From an uncultured Alistipes sp. (GTDB lineage: Bacteria; Bacteroidota; Bacteroidia; Bacteroidales; Rikenellaceae), in NCBI GenBank assembly GCA_900546005.1, contig URBJ01000013.1, forward strand, positions 1-35,293: a stretch of DNA of 35,293 bases, read 5' to 3'. Of the stretch, positions 16,172-23,919 are shown piece by piece. A program made the translations under genes and the position numbers. The notes under the pieces are model-generated. The model ran no database searches, was not told the origin of the DNA, and saw only the letters and a list, made by a program, of their open reading frames with translations. Within the stretch, counting starts at the first letter, position 1. Every line of letters begins with the position of its first letter.

Positions 16172-16798
16172 TCAATTTTGTGCATCCGCACCCTCCTCGG
16201 CCTCTTTGACGAAGTAGGCTACCTTTTCGAGTACGGTAGTTATGTCATAGTTCTCGACGAAAATTCCTCGCGGAAAGTTCAGCGGCATCGAGGTGAAGTT
16301 CAGCACGCCTTTGATACCGGCATTGATGATCGGAACAACCAAGTCGGAGGCGATTGCAGCGGGGCAGGAGAGAATGACGATCTTGATGTCGAGCTTCTGG
16401 ACTTGATGCTCGAAGTGAGCCATGTCGAAGCAGGGGATATCGTCTATGATCTGGCCGACCATCTCTTCGTCGACATCGAATGCGGCGACGATCTGCAGTT
16501 TTGATTTTCTGCTGTTGAAGTATTTGGTCAGGGCTTGTCCCAAGTGTCCCATACCGATCACACCGACGTGCATCACGTTCGGGCCATCCAGAATGTGGCT
16601 GATGAAGTCAATCAGGACTTCGACGTCGCTTGAGAAGCCGATCAGCATCAGGTCCCTGCGGACTTGGACGGCGGTAATTCCGTGGATTCCGGCCAGAACG
16701 TGGGAGAAGATGTGGGTGATGCCTTGGTTGTGGCACGACACCAACGTACGTCTGTATTCGCTGAGTCGCTCTATGGTTTTTTCAGGAATGTCGCTCAT
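16172..16798 (-). CDS. rex: redox-sensing transcriptional repressor Rex
   Basis: A 208-residue NAD(H)-sensing repressor. The N-terminal winged-helix domain starts at PEKTIERLSEYRR and has the recognition region GITAVQVRRDL. The Rossmann domain follows with GVIGMGHLG (GxGxxG), the FDVD strand end that reads the ribose of NAD, and the late segment INAGIKGVLNFTSMPL typical of Rex. The C-terminal helix for domain swapping is present. I chose the ATG at 16798 since the family starts a few residues before this motif; the longer frame to 16975 crosses the promoter. The wing seems shortened, lacking a GTRGVGY-like stretch. Rex usually represses fermentation and respiration genes when NADH is low. Confidence 0.92.
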   Translation of the reverse strand: MSDIPEKTIERLSEYRRTLVSCHNQGITHIFSHVLAGIHGITAVQVRRDLMLIGFSSDVEVLIDFISHILDGPNVMHVGVIGMGHLGQALTKYFNSRKSKLQIVAAFDVDEEMVGQIIDDIPCFDMAHFEHQVQKLDIKIVILSCPAAIASDLVVPIINAGIKGVLNFTSMPLNFPRGIFVENYDITTVLEKVAYFVKEAEEGADAQN

Positions 16799-16831
16799 GG
16801 GTCGATCGGAAAAGTTTTGTATTCCGGAAGA

Positions 16832-16839
16832 CAAATGTA
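16832..16839 (-). promoter_or_regulatory. promoter of the rex-ribF operon
   Basis: The minus strand reads TACATTTG, matching TAnnTTTG, 33 bases upstream of the rex start. A TTTC lies 20 bases further upstream, close to the expected TTTG -33 element. I found no clear TTGTGA..TCACAA Rex operator over it. Confidence 0.5.
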
Positions 16840-16973
16840 GTAAAAAAGTCTCTATCGGTGAAACCGATTTGAGACGAGACAGTCGACAGTGCAGGGATTG
16901 TGGGCGGATGATACGGGGACGTCCCGTGGTCGAGCAGGTCATGTAAAGCAAGTACAAATCGAGAAAGCGGGAC

Positions 16974-17009
16974 AAAAAGAGGGGGCAATCTGTCGTAGAT
17001 TGTCCCCTC
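16974..17009 (-). terminator. terminator downstream of the barrel-lipoprotein gene
   Basis: Arms GAGGGGGCAATCT (16979-16991) and AGATTGTCCCCTC (16997-17009) pair over 13 bp with one G-T wobble and a 5-base loop. The A run at 16974-16978 gives a T run on the minus strand. It lies 165 bases beyond the stop at 17174; the bases between hold no gene that I can see. Confidence 0.7.
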
Positions 17010-17173
17010 GGAATGTCAAGTCAGTCGGTTTCTGGCCGTTTGTTGTCGCTCTCTACGGGTTTTAAAGAGAAGAGATGGAATCATTTTTTTCTTCCTCCCC
17101 CTCCCAGATCATGACCCCTTGTGCCTGAAAAAATATCAGAGAGAGTATCCTGTTTTTTCCGATCCCGATGAGG

Positions 17174-19003
17174 TTAAGGAATGACCAGAGTCTTTTCGAC
17201 CGTAACCGGCTGCAACTCTTTCGTCGGCGTATCGAACTCGTAGGGAGAGAGGGCATATCGGGTTCCCACTCCGTTAGCCGTTACGCTCAGGGTGTGGGCT
17301 CCTGTTGCGAGTCCATCGATCGGTAGCGAAATTCCCGTTCCGCTTACCGAATCGGCAACGACCGTACCGTCGATCGACAGCGTATAACTTTCGGGTTCCA
17401 CACCCACCGTTGTCCAATGTACGGACACTTTATCGGCTATGATGTGGGGTGGCGCTACGGCCATCAATGTGACGTCGTCGGCAGTCCCGTTGTAGACATC
17501 GATCAGCGCGCGAGTCAGGTTGAGGTAGTAGAATCCCCATCCGCCCTGATCTCCTCTGAACCCGGGGGCAGTCAGCGATACGGGTTCATAATCGTCGCTG
17601 AGTTCGACGCTGTAACTGTCGGCATAGATATTTCCGTCGGGACCGTAGCCTCGTGTGGCTTGCCCGGTGAATTCATTGAATTGGTGGAGCATGACTACCT
17701 TCGGACGATGTTCCAGTGCGACCTTGAACGATTCCAAATAGGTCCATCCGTCGCGGCGTCCCCAAGCTTCGGGAGCCGTCCATCCGTTTTCGGCAAAGCA
17801 GGCGGGATTGACCGTCGTACACTCCGCAGTTCCGTCTTTATAGGTAACGGTCGGTTTCAACGAACCGTCCATCCAGCTCCAATAGCCGAGTCTGTCGTGT
17901 CCGGTTTTTTGGTTCTGGGAGGACATCCAGCGTATGGTAAAGCAGGAGTCGTCGACCGGTGGATTGCTTTGGCGCAGCCGGTCGATCTCTTCGGCCGACC
18001 AGTTTAGAGTCATCTTGAACAGCGGAACGCTGAAAGCGCTCTCCGTAGTACCCTCCTTGACGCCCATGGCTCCTGTGTCGAGAATCACGGCCAGCGGTTT
18101 TCCGTCGAATTCGTACCACAACCCTTTGAAGCGTGGATTGCGGATGAAGTAGTGATAGATCCAGTCCAGCTCTTCGTTCAGCGCCTCCATCGTGCCGGGA
18201 GGGCCGTTGCTCAATCCGGGCATGATGATCGCCTGAGGAACGGGCAGCCCTTCGTCGCGCATTTCGGCCATGACTTCGAGTGCGATCTCCGTATTGTGGA
18301 TGATCGCATTGACGCCATCGCCGCGTTCGTTCCAGTGCTTGCAACCCCAGATGTGATTCGACCAGTCGAACAGTACGGCATCGGTTCCCGAATCCATAAA
18401 CCACAACAGATGTTGTCGCAGGGCATCCCGGTTGGTGAAATCGTAGAAGCCGATCAGGGGAACGGCTTGGGCGGTGGTCCACATGTTTCCGGGCATAAAC
18501 CACGGCTCCCATTGGGCAACAAAGGTGGTGGTCCGTTCGGGGCGTTCGGGGATGGTTCGGGAAGCGACCTCGACGGATACGATGTTTGATCGCAGGTCTT
18601 TGTCTAAGGCGGGTTGTCCGGTGAGGTAGGGAGTGTAGTCTTTCAATCCGCACCACAGGGAGGTGTCGCAGGGGACGACGGCAACGTCGATCCGTGCGAG
18701 TCCCGGATTGGGCAGCGGCAACACGAACAGTGCTCGTCCCGTGCTGTCCGGAAATTCGTGAGCGCCCCATCGTTTCCCGTTGACGTAGGGCATGAGCATG
18801 ACGCGGGTCGTATCGCCTGCTACGGGGGTGTATTTTGCCTGCACGCGGACACTTCGTCCCATGTCAATTTGATCGGTGTCGACCGTAATGGTGAGGCCGG
18901 AGGGATCATGACAGGCCGTCAATGCCCATCCTAAAAGTGCCAGAACGGACCAGTAAATTTTACGAAATGTCCGTCGTTTGGAAGATGTTTGAGAAGGGTT
19001 CAT
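17174..19003 (-). CDS. lipoprotein with GH99/WbsX-like TIM barrel flanked by beta domains
   Basis: A 609-residue predicted lipoprotein: the signal peptide ends in LTAC with the lipidated cysteine C31. Residues about 35-150 look like an Ig-type beta domain. The barrel spans about 160-500: FVAQWEPWFM (161-170), AVLFDWSNH (D213), LWYEFDGKPLAVILD, and LHQFNEF (E444) where relatives have WNEW. It shares the late pattern DSYxxExSxDxEP (about 462-474) with the three paralogues at 26903-32572. After about 507 a beta domain replaces their CBM9-like domain. By analogy with GH99 and GH71, E444 could be catalytic in an endo-acting glycosidase, but activity is unproven. It is transcribed after the DNA glycosylase gene with a 90-base gap. 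Confidence 0.7.
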   Translation of the reverse strand: MNPSQTSSKRRTFRKIYWSVLALLGWALTACHDPSGLTITVDTDQIDMGRSVRVQAKYTPVAGDTTRVMLMPYVNGKRWGAHEFPDSTGRALFVLPLPNPGLARIDVAVVPCDTSLWCGLKDYTPYLTGQPALDKDLRSNIVSVEVASRTIPERPERTTTFVAQWEPWFMPGNMWTTAQAVPLIGFYDFTNRDALRQHLLWFMDSGTDAVLFDWSNHIWGCKHWNERGDGVNAIIHNTEIALEVMAEMRDEGLPVPQAIIMPGLSNGPPGTMEALNEELDWIYHYFIRNPRFKGLWYEFDGKPLAVILDTGAMGVKEGTTESAFSVPLFKMTLNWSAEEIDRLRQSNPPVDDSCFTIRWMSSQNQKTGHDRLGYWSWMDGSLKPTVTYKDGTAECTTVNPACFAENGWTAPEAWGRRDGWTYLESFKVALEHRPKVVMLHQFNEFTGQATRGYGPDGNIYADSYSVELSDDYEPVSLTAPGFRGDQGGWGFYYLNLTRALIDVYNGTADDVTLMAVAPPHIIADKVSVHWTTVGVEPESYTLSIDGTVVADSVSGTGISLPIDGLATGAHTLSVTANGVGTRYALSPYEFDTPTKELQPVTVEKTLVIP

Positions 19004-19093
19004 GTTCTTCGGGTTAGTAGTTATTCTGCAAGATAGCGAAAAAATCGTTTCGGACGAAGATAAATCGCGCTCTTTTTTGCCTGACCGCTGGGA

Positions 19094-19582
19094 TTAGCGT
19101 AATCCGACGATCGACCATGCGTCGCGTTTCTTTTCGAACGGGAGGGTGTAGGCCGGACTGGTCGATGGAAGCGTGTGGTGTCTGCTGAGTTTCCAGATTT
19201 CGGGAAAATAGCGCTTGAACAGCCGTTCTGCATTCTGCCCGTTGAAAAATAGGGTCTGAATATTCGGATGTGTGGCGAGCAGTCGGTCGATAGCGTTCGG
19301 CGTTTCGTTGCAGATGTTGCTGTCCAGACTCCCTTCGCGCTCGCATCCCCGACACACATCCCACAGGGCGATACCCCCATCGAGCAGCATGGCGGTTTTT
19401 TCGACGTAGGACACCGGAAGCTCGCGACCGCATACTGCGGCAATGATCGGCCAGAAGGCATTGCGGGGATGCCCGTAATACTCCTGCTTGCGCAGCGACT
19501 CCACTCCGGGCATGGTACCAAGAATCAGTACCCGGCTTTTGTCGTCGACGATCGGGTCGAAGCTGTAAATGATTTTTCCCAT
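19094..19582 (-). CDS. hypoxanthine-DNA glycosylase (UDG superfamily family 6)
   Basis: A 162-residue DNA repair enzyme that excises deaminated bases, mainly hypoxanthine. The signature segment LGTMPGVESL (21-30), then YYGHPRNAFWPI containing the probable catalytic asparagine N41, is diagnostic. The C-terminal LPSTSPAY matches the second family motif (DNA insertion loop). The length of 162 is normal for the family. It starts 13 bases after the GH127 stop, so it appears co-transcribed with carbohydrate enzymes, an odd setting for a repair gene. Confidence 0.88.
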   Translation of the reverse strand: MGKIIYSFDPIVDDKSRVLILGTMPGVESLRKQEYYGHPRNAFWPIIAAVCGRELPVSYVEKTAMLLDGGIALWDVCRGCEREGSLDSNICNETPNAIDRLLATHPNIQTLFFNGQNAERLFKRYFPEIWKLSRHHTLPSTSPAYTLPFEKKRDAWSIVGLR

Positions 19583-19595
19583 GTCAACGAAGGGG

Positions 19596-21524
19596 TTACA
19601 GTCCCGGAGGAGGGAGAAGGGTGTTCATGTGGTACTCGGGCTCTTTCACCAGCTCTGGTTCTTCGGCGATCCAGACATAATGCACTGAAGTTCCGCGGTT
19701 GGAGTAGAGACCGCACGGGATGGCCGTAATTTTTCGGCTGATCCACCTCCCGTCCCAGTCTAAAACCCGACCGGTGGTTTCGATCTGTACGATACCGCCG
19801 AGGATGTCGCTTTTCACGCTTTTCAACGGGGCTTTTACGGGCAAAAGCAGGTTGCAGACCGTTCCGAAATTGTCAATTCCTTCGAAGGTGTAGACTATCG
19901 GACCGCGTCGCAGGGCGACCAATCCGTCATATCCGGAGAACGGTTCGGGCATATAGGCCCGGCGGGCTTCCATCGGGAATTCGATTTCGATCCGGTCGCC
20001 CGATTTCCATGTCTGCTCCAACAGGGCGTATCCCCGGTCGATCGGAGCCTCGACGCTTTTGCCGTTGATCCGTATCGCGTGGCTTTCGGCCCATTCCGGA
20101 ATCCGGATGAAGACTCCGAACGTACCCTCCTCTTCGGGATCGATCTCTACGGCGATTTTGCCCTCCCATGGGTATTCTGTCTGTTGGGTTACGGAGACTC
20201 CTTTCCCGAAAGGAATGTGCGCCTTGCTGTCGACGAACAGGTTGAGGTATATGCCCTCGTCGGAGATGGAATAGACGTAGCTTGGAATACGTGCATAGTG
20301 GCTGAGAACATTTCCCGGACAGCAGGGGCAGCCGGCCCAGCTGCGTTGATCGGGCGTCGTGCGGTTGACGTGGTTGCAGTAGAACATTCCCTGCCCGTTG
20401 AAGGCCATTGCCGAGAGGAAGGTGTTGTAGACGATCTTTTCGAACTGATCCATGTAGGAGGCATCCGCGTAAAGACGGTTCAGGCGGTGGGCCCACACCG
20501 AATTGGCTATGGCGCAGCAACTCTCTCCGTAACAATCTTCCGGAGCGATGTTGTAGGGTTCGCCGTACCCCTCGTTTCCGGCGTGGATGACTCCGGTAGC
20601 TCCGGTAATGTACATGTGCCGTTCGGTCATGTCCTTCCAGATCGAATCTATGGCGGTCCGGTAGCCTTCGTCGCCGGTAGCTCCGACTACGTCAGTTGCC
20701 CCGATATAGAGGTAGGCTCCCCGTACGCCGTGTCCAGAAACATGCCGCTGTTCGATGAACGGAAGGTGGTCCTGTGCATACTCTCCATACGAGTCCCGTG
20801 TGGTGTGGTCACCGCGTTCGTCGATGAAGAAGCGGGCCAGATCGAGAAACCGCTTGTCGCCTGTCGCTTCGTAGTAGCGGGTGAAGGCACGTTCGATCTC
20901 CTCATGTCCCGGGACGTCGTGCCGCTTGTCCGGCCCGAAGATCGAGAAGACCTGATCCGTAGCACGCAGGGCCGCTTCGAGAATTTTCGTTTTACCGGTA
21001 GCTTCGGCGTAGGAGAGGGCTGCTTCGAGCAGGTGTCCGACGCCGTAGAGTTCATGCGAATATTGCAGGTTGTTCCAGCGCCCTTTGGCTACATGGCCGA
21101 AAACCTGTTGGTCACCCAGACAGATGCCCGTAAAATATCCAGATTTGTCTTGGCTGAGTACCCAGTGGTCGATACAGCGGTCCATATAGGCCTCCATGTC
21201 GGGGTCCTCGTTGTATTTCAGGTATTCGCCGGCGGCTTCGAGCACCTTGATCGATTCGAATGTGGTGACGGGTTCGACCTTGACGGTGTCACGACGTTGC
21301 GATTCCCGGAAAGTCCTGTATCCCCCGTTGTTAGGATCGAAATGGAGCGTGACCCAGTCGAAACCTTCGTGAAAGGCGGTCTCGATGCGGGGCTTCCAGA
21401 AGGAGTCGGTGAGGGTTACGTTTGCAGCGGGAACCGGGGTCAGTTTGTAGTGGGGCATTCTCTTTTGCCCCTGTCCGTGTAGGGCTATGCCGGACAACAG
21501 AAGCAGCGCGAATAGTTTTTTCAT
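19596..21524 (-). CDS. GH127-family beta-L-arabinofuranosidase-like enzyme (DUF1680)
   Basis: A 642-residue exported protein; residues 1-20 are a signal peptide (KKLFALLLLSGIALHGQG). The all-alpha barrel of GH127 occupies about 30-430 and beta domains follow. The zinc-cysteine active site of the family is intact: E334 and C336 (YGESCCAIANSV), with C401 and C402 (GCPCCPGN). In characterised HypBA1 the matching glutamate and cysteines bind zinc and one cysteine is the nucleophile. Family members release beta-L-arabinofuranose from plant glycans such as extensin or pectic side chains; related families have other sugars, so the substrate is not certain. A weak promoter box TACCTTTA (21556-21563, minus) lies upstream. 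It heads a group with the glycosylase and the barrel lipoprotein. Confidence 0.9.
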   Translation of the reverse strand: MKKLFALLLLSGIALHGQGQKRMPHYKLTPVPAANVTLTDSFWKPRIETAFHEGFDWVTLHFDPNNGGYRTFRESQRRDTVKVEPVTTFESIKVLEAAGEYLKYNEDPDMEAYMDRCIDHWVLSQDKSGYFTGICLGDQQVFGHVAKGRWNNLQYSHELYGVGHLLEAALSYAEATGKTKILEAALRATDQVFSIFGPDKRHDVPGHEEIERAFTRYYEATGDKRFLDLARFFIDERGDHTTRDSYGEYAQDHLPFIEQRHVSGHGVRGAYLYIGATDVVGATGDEGYRTAIDSIWKDMTERHMYITGATGVIHAGNEGYGEPYNIAPEDCYGESCCAIANSVWAHRLNRLYADASYMDQFEKIVYNTFLSAMAFNGQGMFYCNHVNRTTPDQRSWAGCPCCPGNVLSHYARIPSYVYSISDEGIYLNLFVDSKAHIPFGKGVSVTQQTEYPWEGKIAVEIDPEEEGTFGVFIRIPEWAESHAIRINGKSVEAPIDRGYALLEQTWKSGDRIEIEFPMEARRAYMPEPFSGYDGLVALRRGPIVYTFEGIDNFGTVCNLLLPVKAPLKSVKSDILGGIVQIETTGRVLDWDGRWISRKITAIPCGLYSNRGTSVHYVWIAEEPELVKEPEYHMNTLLPPPGL

Positions 21525-21602
21525 GCAACGAGGCGGTTAAGAGGTTACTTGTCGATAAAGGTAGTAAAAAAAACGGAATTGCGCTGGTACCCGTCGATGC
21601 TT

Positions 21603-22466
21603 TTATTCAACCATTTTCCGGATAGCGTCGGCGACGCGCTGCATCAGCCATTTCGGGGTGGAGGTGGCGCCGCAGATCCCTACCGAGCGGCATCCGTCGA
21701 ACCACTCTTTGCGGAGTTCGGACTCATCCTCGATGTTGTAGCAGCGGGGATTGGCCTCTTGGCAGATATGGAACAGGACTTTGCCGTTGGAGCTCTTTTT
21801 GCCGCAAACGAAGATGACCGAATCGAAACGGCTGGCGAACTCTTTCAGATGGGGGTTACGGTTCGATACCTGCCGGCAAATCGTGTCATTCACTACCACT
21901 TGTTCTTTGTCGTGGGCCCGATCCAGAATGATCGCTTTGATCTGTTCGAACAGGGCCAGACTCTGTGTGGTTTGCGACAGCAGGTAGATCGGACGTGTAA
22001 AGTCGATGTGTTCGAGGTCGTCAATGGTCTCAACGACGATGGCATCTTCGTTCACTTCGCCGGTCAGACCGACCACTTCGGCATGTCCCCGTTTGCCGAG
22101 AATCACCACCTGACCGTTACAGCGAGCCATCTGTTCGTGTGCCTTTTTGACCAGACCGTGCAGATGGGAGACGACCGGACAGGTCGCATCGATCAGCCGG
22201 ATGCCGTGCTCCTTGGCCAGACGATAGGTCGAGGGGGGTTCCCCGTGGGCCCGGATCAGAACGGTCTGCCCTTCGAGGCTTGGAAATTGTGCATGAGAGA
22301 TGGTCTGCAGGCCGAGCCGTTCGAGGCGTTGCACTTCGATACGGTTGTGAACAATGTCGCCCAACGAGTAGACTTTTCCCAACTCGGCGAGCGATTTTTC
22401 TGCGGTGGATATGGCCTTGACCACTCCGAAGCAGAAACCCGATTTATCGTCTATTTCGATCAGCAT
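21603..22466 (-). CDS. ispH: 4-hydroxy-3-methylbut-2-enyl diphosphate reductase
   Basis: A 287-residue iron-sulfur enzyme for the last step of the MEP isoprenoid pathway, making IPP and DMAPP from HMBPP. The three cluster ligands are C12 (GFCFGV), C96 (DATCPVV) and C197 (NDTICRQV). Substrate-binding H40 (IVHN), H74 (RAHG), H128 (KRGHAEV) and the TTQS segment (166-169) are present, as is the C-terminal GICGATSTP. Its start overlaps the last 7 bases of cmk, indicating translational coupling. The pairing of cmk with ispH is known from several bacterial phyla. Confidence 0.96.
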   Translation of the reverse strand: MLIEIDDKSGFCFGVVKAISTAEKSLAELGKVYSLGDIVHNRIEVQRLERLGLQTISHAQFPSLEGQTVLIRAHGEPPSTYRLAKEHGIRLIDATCPVVSHLHGLVKKAHEQMARCNGQVVILGKRGHAEVVGLTGEVNEDAIVVETIDDLEHIDFTRPIYLLSQTTQSLALFEQIKAIILDRAHDKEQVVVNDTICRQVSNRNPHLKEFASRFDSVIFVCGKKSSNGKVLFHICQEANPRCYNIEDESELRKEWFDGCRSVGICGATSTPKWLMQRVADAIRKMVE

Positions 22467-23170
22467 GAGGTTCCGGTGAGTTTAGCGATTCGTTCCATGA
22501 CCCAGACCATCTGTTGCGCTACGGTCATGTGGCTGTTGTCGAGTACAACGGCATCGGGGGCCTGTACCAAGGGACTGATTGCCCGCGTCTGATCAGCATG
22601 GTCGCGTTCGCGGATGTTGCGTTCGATCTCTTCCATCGATACCTTTTCTCCCTTTCCCAATAACTCCCGGTAGCGTCTTTCGGCGCGGATGTGCGGATCG
22701 GCCGTCATGAAGATTTTCAGCTCCGCATTCGGGAAAACGACCGTCCCGATGTCGCGGCCGTCCATGACGACTCCTTTCTGTTCTCCCATCTCCTGTTGCA
22801 TGTGTACGAGCCGGCTCCTGACCGCAGCGATCTGGCTTACCCGACTGACATATTCGCTTACATCGATGCGCCGGATGCGCTCTTCGACGTTTACGCCGTT
22901 CAGGTAGATGTCGCTGGCTCCCCGTTGTTTGTTGAACGAGAAGGAGATTTTGATTTGGGGTAGAAGTGCTTCGAGTTGCGAGGCGTCGACCGTCCCGTCG
23001 TGGATGGCTCCGTGTTCGATTCCATAGAGGGTTACGGCACGGTACATGGCACCGGTATCGATAAACACATAACCGATCCGTGCAGCAATCTCTTTGGCGA
23101 AGGTGCTTTTGCCGCAGGACGAGAAGCCGTCGATGGCGATAATAATTTTGCGTTTAGTAGGGGAAGACAT
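22460..23170 (-). CDS. cmk: cytidylate kinase
   Basis: A 236-residue nucleoside monophosphate kinase that phosphorylates CMP and dCMP. The P-loop is GFSSCGKST (15-23). The CMP-binding segment FIDTGAMYRAV follows, and MDGRDIGTVVFP is the Cmk-specific motif. The lid region contains RAERRYREL and further arginines (IRERDHADQTRAISPL). It overlaps the end of the upstream transporter gene by 17 bases and the start of ispH by 7 bases, so the three genes form one tight operon. Confidence 0.96.
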   Translation of the reverse strand: MSSPTKRKIIIAIDGFSSCGKSTFAKEIAARIGYVFIDTGAMYRAVTLYGIEHGAIHDGTVDASQLEALLPQIKISFSFNKQRGASDIYLNGVNVEERIRRIDVSEYVSRVSQIAAVRSRLVHMQQEMGEQKGVVMDGRDIGTVVFPNAELKIFMTADPHIRAERRYRELLGKGEKVSMEEIERNIRERDHADQTRAISPLVQAPDAVVLDNSHMTVAQQMVWVMERIAKLTGTSC

Positions 23171-23810
23171 GGTGAACGGGCATGTGAATGAAAATGGATA
23201 AAATTGCGGCAGCTCCGAGAATGACGATGATGCTGCCCGAGATTCGGTTCATCCAGAACAGATGCCGGGGACGGAATTTGCGTCTCAGGAGGCTGATGCA
23301 GAAGGTCAGGATAAACCACCAGAGAGAGGTACCGCACAGCACGCCGATCAGCATGAGCAATCCGTTGGCATAGGGGATTCCTTCACGGTTTATGCCCAAG
23401 GCGGCGAACAGTGCGACGAAGACCAATATGTAGGCCGGATTGGCCAGCGTAACGAAGAGGACCGACAGATAGTCGCTCCAGAGGTTGTTTCCTTTCCCAG
23501 CTCGGTTTTTCCGGATCTGACCGACCGGATTTTTCAGCAGGATCGTCATGCCGACGATGATGACGAGAATTCCGCCCAACACTTTGATGACCGCCATGTA
23601 GCTCTCGATGAAGGAGAGGACGAAGGTCAATGAGAAGAGGGCTATTGTGGCAAAAAGCGTATCGGCCGAAGCGGCACCGAGTCCCGACACGAAACCGGCT
23701 TTGTGGCTTTTGCAAAGGGTTCGTTGGATACATAGAACGCCGATCGGCCCCAGTGGGATGGAGGCCAACAGTCCGATGACGATTCCTTTTAGAAAGACAG
23801 CGAAATCCAT
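23154..23810 (-). CDS. LysE/RhtB-family amino acid exporter
   Basis: A 218-residue inner membrane protein with about six hydrophobic segments. The N-terminal motif IPLGPIGVLCIQRTL, followed by a G...GAASAD stretch, is the hallmark of LysE/RhtB exporters, and TLANPAYILVFVALFAALG is the second conserved region. I chose the ATG at 23810 (MDFAVFLKG) over the TTG nine bases upstream. Substrates in this family are amino acids or their analogues; which one cannot be told. Its end overlaps cmk by 17 bases. Confidence 0.88.
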   Translation of the reverse strand: MDFAVFLKGIVIGLLASIPLGPIGVLCIQRTLCKSHKAGFVSGLGAASADTLFATIALFSLTFVLSFIESYMAVIKVLGGILVIIVGMTILLKNPVGQIRKNRAGKGNNLWSDYLSVLFVTLANPAYILVFVALFAALGINREGIPYANGLLMLIGVLCGTSLWWFILTFCISLLRRKFRPRHLFWMNRISGSIIVILGAAAILSIFIHMPVHHVFPY

Positions 23811-23865
23811 GCTTGACAACGATTTGCGACGGAGATGTGTCCCGCCACTGCCTAAAACAGCCGTA

Positions 23866-23873
23866 CAAAAGTA
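23866..23873 (-). promoter_or_regulatory. -7 promoter box for the lysE-cmk-ispH operon
   Basis: The minus strand reads TACTTTTG, matching TAnnTTTG, 55 bases upstream of the transporter start. It is back to back with the plus-strand box at 23893-23900. Confidence 0.45.
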
Positions 23874-23892
23874 ATAAAAAGTAATAAATCTT

Positions 23893-23900
23893 TATCTTTG
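23893..23900 (+). promoter_or_regulatory. -7 promoter box for lnt-folC
   Basis: TATCTTTG matches TAnnTTTG exactly. It is 19 bases upstream of the ATG at 23920 and only 13 upstream of a GTG at 23914. That spacing favours the ATG as the real start of lnt. Confidence 0.6.
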
Positions 23901-23919
23901 CGGAAATCAACCGGTGAAA

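Noticed and set aside
20079..21482. 467-codon plus-strand open frame opposite the GH127 gene
   Set aside because: It is antisense to a protein with an intact zinc-cysteine active site, contains no recognisable domain, and is explained by the codon bias of the real gene.
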